Below, piece after piece: positions 63,080-64,000 of a DNA stretch of 64,000 nt. The position numbers were made by a program, and so were the translations under genes. Positions within the stretch are counted from its first letter, which is position 1; every line of letters begins with the position of its first letter. The DNA comes from Pseudothermotoga sp. (GTDB lineage: Bacteria; Thermotogota; Thermotogae; Thermotogales; DSM-5069). The notes under the pieces are model-generated. The model made no database searches. It had not been told where the DNA came from and worked only from the letters and a program-made list of their open reading frames with translations. The stretch spans positions 62,001-126,000 of the forward strand of contig DOKY01000037.1 in NCBI GenBank assembly GCA_003510135.1, in the 5' to 3' direction.

Positions 63080-63457
63080 ATGGCGCGTGTTATCTCGAGG
63101 TGCCCCGTGTGCGACAATCAGCTGCTCATAACGGAGCTCACGTGCCCTTCATGTGGAACGATCATAAGGGGTAAGTTCGAGCTGGAAGAATTCTTCAGAC
63201 TTTCGCCGGAGCAGCTGGGCTTTCTTCGAATCTTCATAAAGGCGCGTGGAAATCTCAGTGAAGTTCAGAAGGAACTCGGCATCTCTTATCCCACAGCCAG
63301 ATCCAGGCTCGAAGCCATAGTGAAGACACTTGGCTACGAAGCCGAAGAAGTGCAGCAAGAGAGACAGGTGAACGAAGTCCTCGAGAGCCTCGAAAAGGGT
63401 GAGATCTCTGCCCAGGAAGCACTCGAGAAGATCAGAAAGCTCAGAGAGGGTGCGTGA
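63080..63457 (+). CDS. DUF2089 zinc-ribbon / helix-turn-helix protein
   Basis: A 125-residue protein with zinc ribbon CPVCDNQL...CPSCG (about 8-25), a helix-turn-helix (LSPEQLGFLRIFIKARGNL and LGISYPTARSRLEAI, about 41-78) and a C-terminal SHOCT-like helix (LESLEKGEISAQEALEKI). It looks like a transcription regulator. ATG follows GAGGTGA. In other bacteria DUF2089 proteins stand with DUF4097/adhesin-like genes, as here, so control of a membrane stress gene set is plausible. Confidence 0.88.
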   Translation: MARVISRCPVCDNQLLITELTCPSCGTIIRGKFELEEFFRLSPEQLGFLRIFIKARGNLSEVQKELGISYPTARSRLEAIVKTLGYEAEEVQQERQVNEVLESLEKGEISAQEALEKIRKLREGA

Positions 63458-63684
63458 GCGTGCTGGTCTTCAAGGTTCTCAGCGGTGTCATCGGTGCGCT
63501 GCTGCTTGCCTACATAGGTTACAAACTGCTTCAAATCAAGGTGAAGTCCATTGCCCTGACTTACTCGATCTTTGTGGCTTTATATGTGTTCTTTCTTATC
63601 TGGGGAAACATTGTGCCTATTCTCATCTACATAGCCGGCGAGCTCGTGGTGATATGGGTGATCGTCAGGTTCATGGGTTTTTAG
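63454..63684 (+). CDS. Small membrane protein
   Basis: A 76-residue protein made of two or three hydrophobic helices (about 3-22, 30-48 and 52-70) with few charged residues. No family recognised. GTG overlaps the DUF2089 stop by four bases, so the two are co-translated. Confidence 0.65.
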   Translation: MSVLVFKVLSGVIGALLLAYIGYKLLQIKVKSIALTYSIFVALYVFFLIWGNIVPILIYIAGELVVIWVIVRFMGF

Positions 63685-63696
63685 GAGGGATGAACC

Positions 63697-64000
63697 TTGG
63701 AGAAGAAATCCATTCTCATAGAGAGGCATGTGAACGAAGTTCACATTAAGTTAGCCAGCGGAACTGTAAAGGTCGTTAAAAGCTCTGATGATTCGTTCAA
63801 GCTTTTTTTCGACGAAAACACACCAGACGTACGCATCGATAACGATGTGCTCAGTATAAGCATGAGGGGCTACGAGAAGGGTTTGCTGGGTTTGATCAAC
63901 TTTGGTTCTGGCCCATCGGAACATTTAGAGCTTCACGTGCCGACACATCTGAAACTATTACATATCAGTTCCATCTCGGCGGACATAGAGGTTTCCTCGC
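63697..64000 (+). CDS. DUF4097-type beta-helical protein, N-terminal part (runs past the window end)
   Basis: 101 codons are visible. The sequence has regular strand repeats (LASGTVKVVKSSDDSFKL, VRIDNDVLSISM, LELHVPTHLKLLHIS, ISADIEVSS), as in DUF4097 putative adhesin or envelope proteins. There is no signal peptide. TTG 63697 follows AGGAGGGATGAACC. Third gene of the DUF2089 operon. Confidence 0.75.
   Translation, partial: MEKKSILIERHVNEVHIKLASGTVKVVKSSDDSFKLFFDENTPDVRIDNDVLSISMRGYEKGLLGLINFGSGPSEHLELHVPTHLKLLHISSISADIEVSS

Overview
The window reads as chromosome of a hyperthermophilic or thermophilic bacterium of the order Thermotogales, most likely a Pseudothermotoga or close Thermotoga relative. 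The reasons are gene order and protein character: a leftward pilMNOP-Q operon, a udk-like/trmI/ctpA/glycosyltransferase run, a zapA-murI-rapZ-yvcK-whiA-nrdR-greA-lysS run, a PduL-type phosphotransacylase, a protein disulfide oxidoreductase beside trxB, and a tRNase Z whose first ten residues align with the known Thermotoga maritima enzyme. Genes are tightly packed with many ATGA, GTGA and TTGA overlaps. Strong AGGAGGTGA-type ribosome sites are common, and GTG and TTG starts are frequent. This assignment rests on recognition by eye, not on a database search.

Layout from left to right. 1-6928 (minus): type IV pilus assembly operon, pilC to a large, incomplete secretin with many tandem modules. 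6973-7233 (plus): RqcP-like S4 protein. 7205-18132 (minus): an 11-gene operon from a TGS-domain nucleoside kinase through envelope proteins, tRNA m1A methyltransferase, CtpA protease, an RND/MMPL transporter and a GT4 glycosyltransferase to birA. 18193-18268: tRNA-Gln. 18293-26320 (minus): a 10-gene operon for cell division, wall precursor control, transcription and translation, ending in a SurA/PpiD-like foldase. 26432-31277 (plus): histidine ammonia-lyase, COG2251 nuclease, a radical SAM protein with a TetR-type operator, and a TetR regulator. 31339-32727 (plus): tRNA-Arg, tRNA-Lys and infC-rpmI-rplT behind an attenuator. 32787-39197 (plus): [FeFe] hydrogenase, an NMT1-type ABC transporter, a DUF368 transporter, RNase H and an NAD synthetase family protein. 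39180-46763 (minus): yhaM-like, phosphohexomutase, topA, ddl, a sliding-clamp paralog and a chromate-transporter pair. 46896-49463 (plus): nrdDG with a promoter carrying two NrdR boxes. 49467-53967 (minus): DUF4911, yqeG, yqeH, pduL, a ThiS-like protein, an M20 hydrolase and a YdcF-like protein. 54106-58945 (plus): rplI, rnz, nfeD, an SPFH protein, an unknown membrane protein, PDO and trxB. 59002-59935 (plus): tRNA-Ala and a ZnuA-like protein. 59937-62938 (minus): pyrH, eno and a CDF transporter. 63080-64000 (plus): DUF2089, a small membrane protein and a DUF4097 protein cut by the window end.

There are no insertion sequences, CRISPR arrays, phage genes or gene-free stretches longer than about 150 bases. 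This is core chromosome, so novelty lies in detail rather than in islands. The most interesting points are two genes (murI, rnz) whose only workable start is CTG, an ATC start for infC, a divergent beta-clamp paralog in the topA-ddl operon, a radical SAM/TetR pair with a clear operator, and several intrinsic terminators placed directly against the ribosome-binding site of the next co-directional gene.
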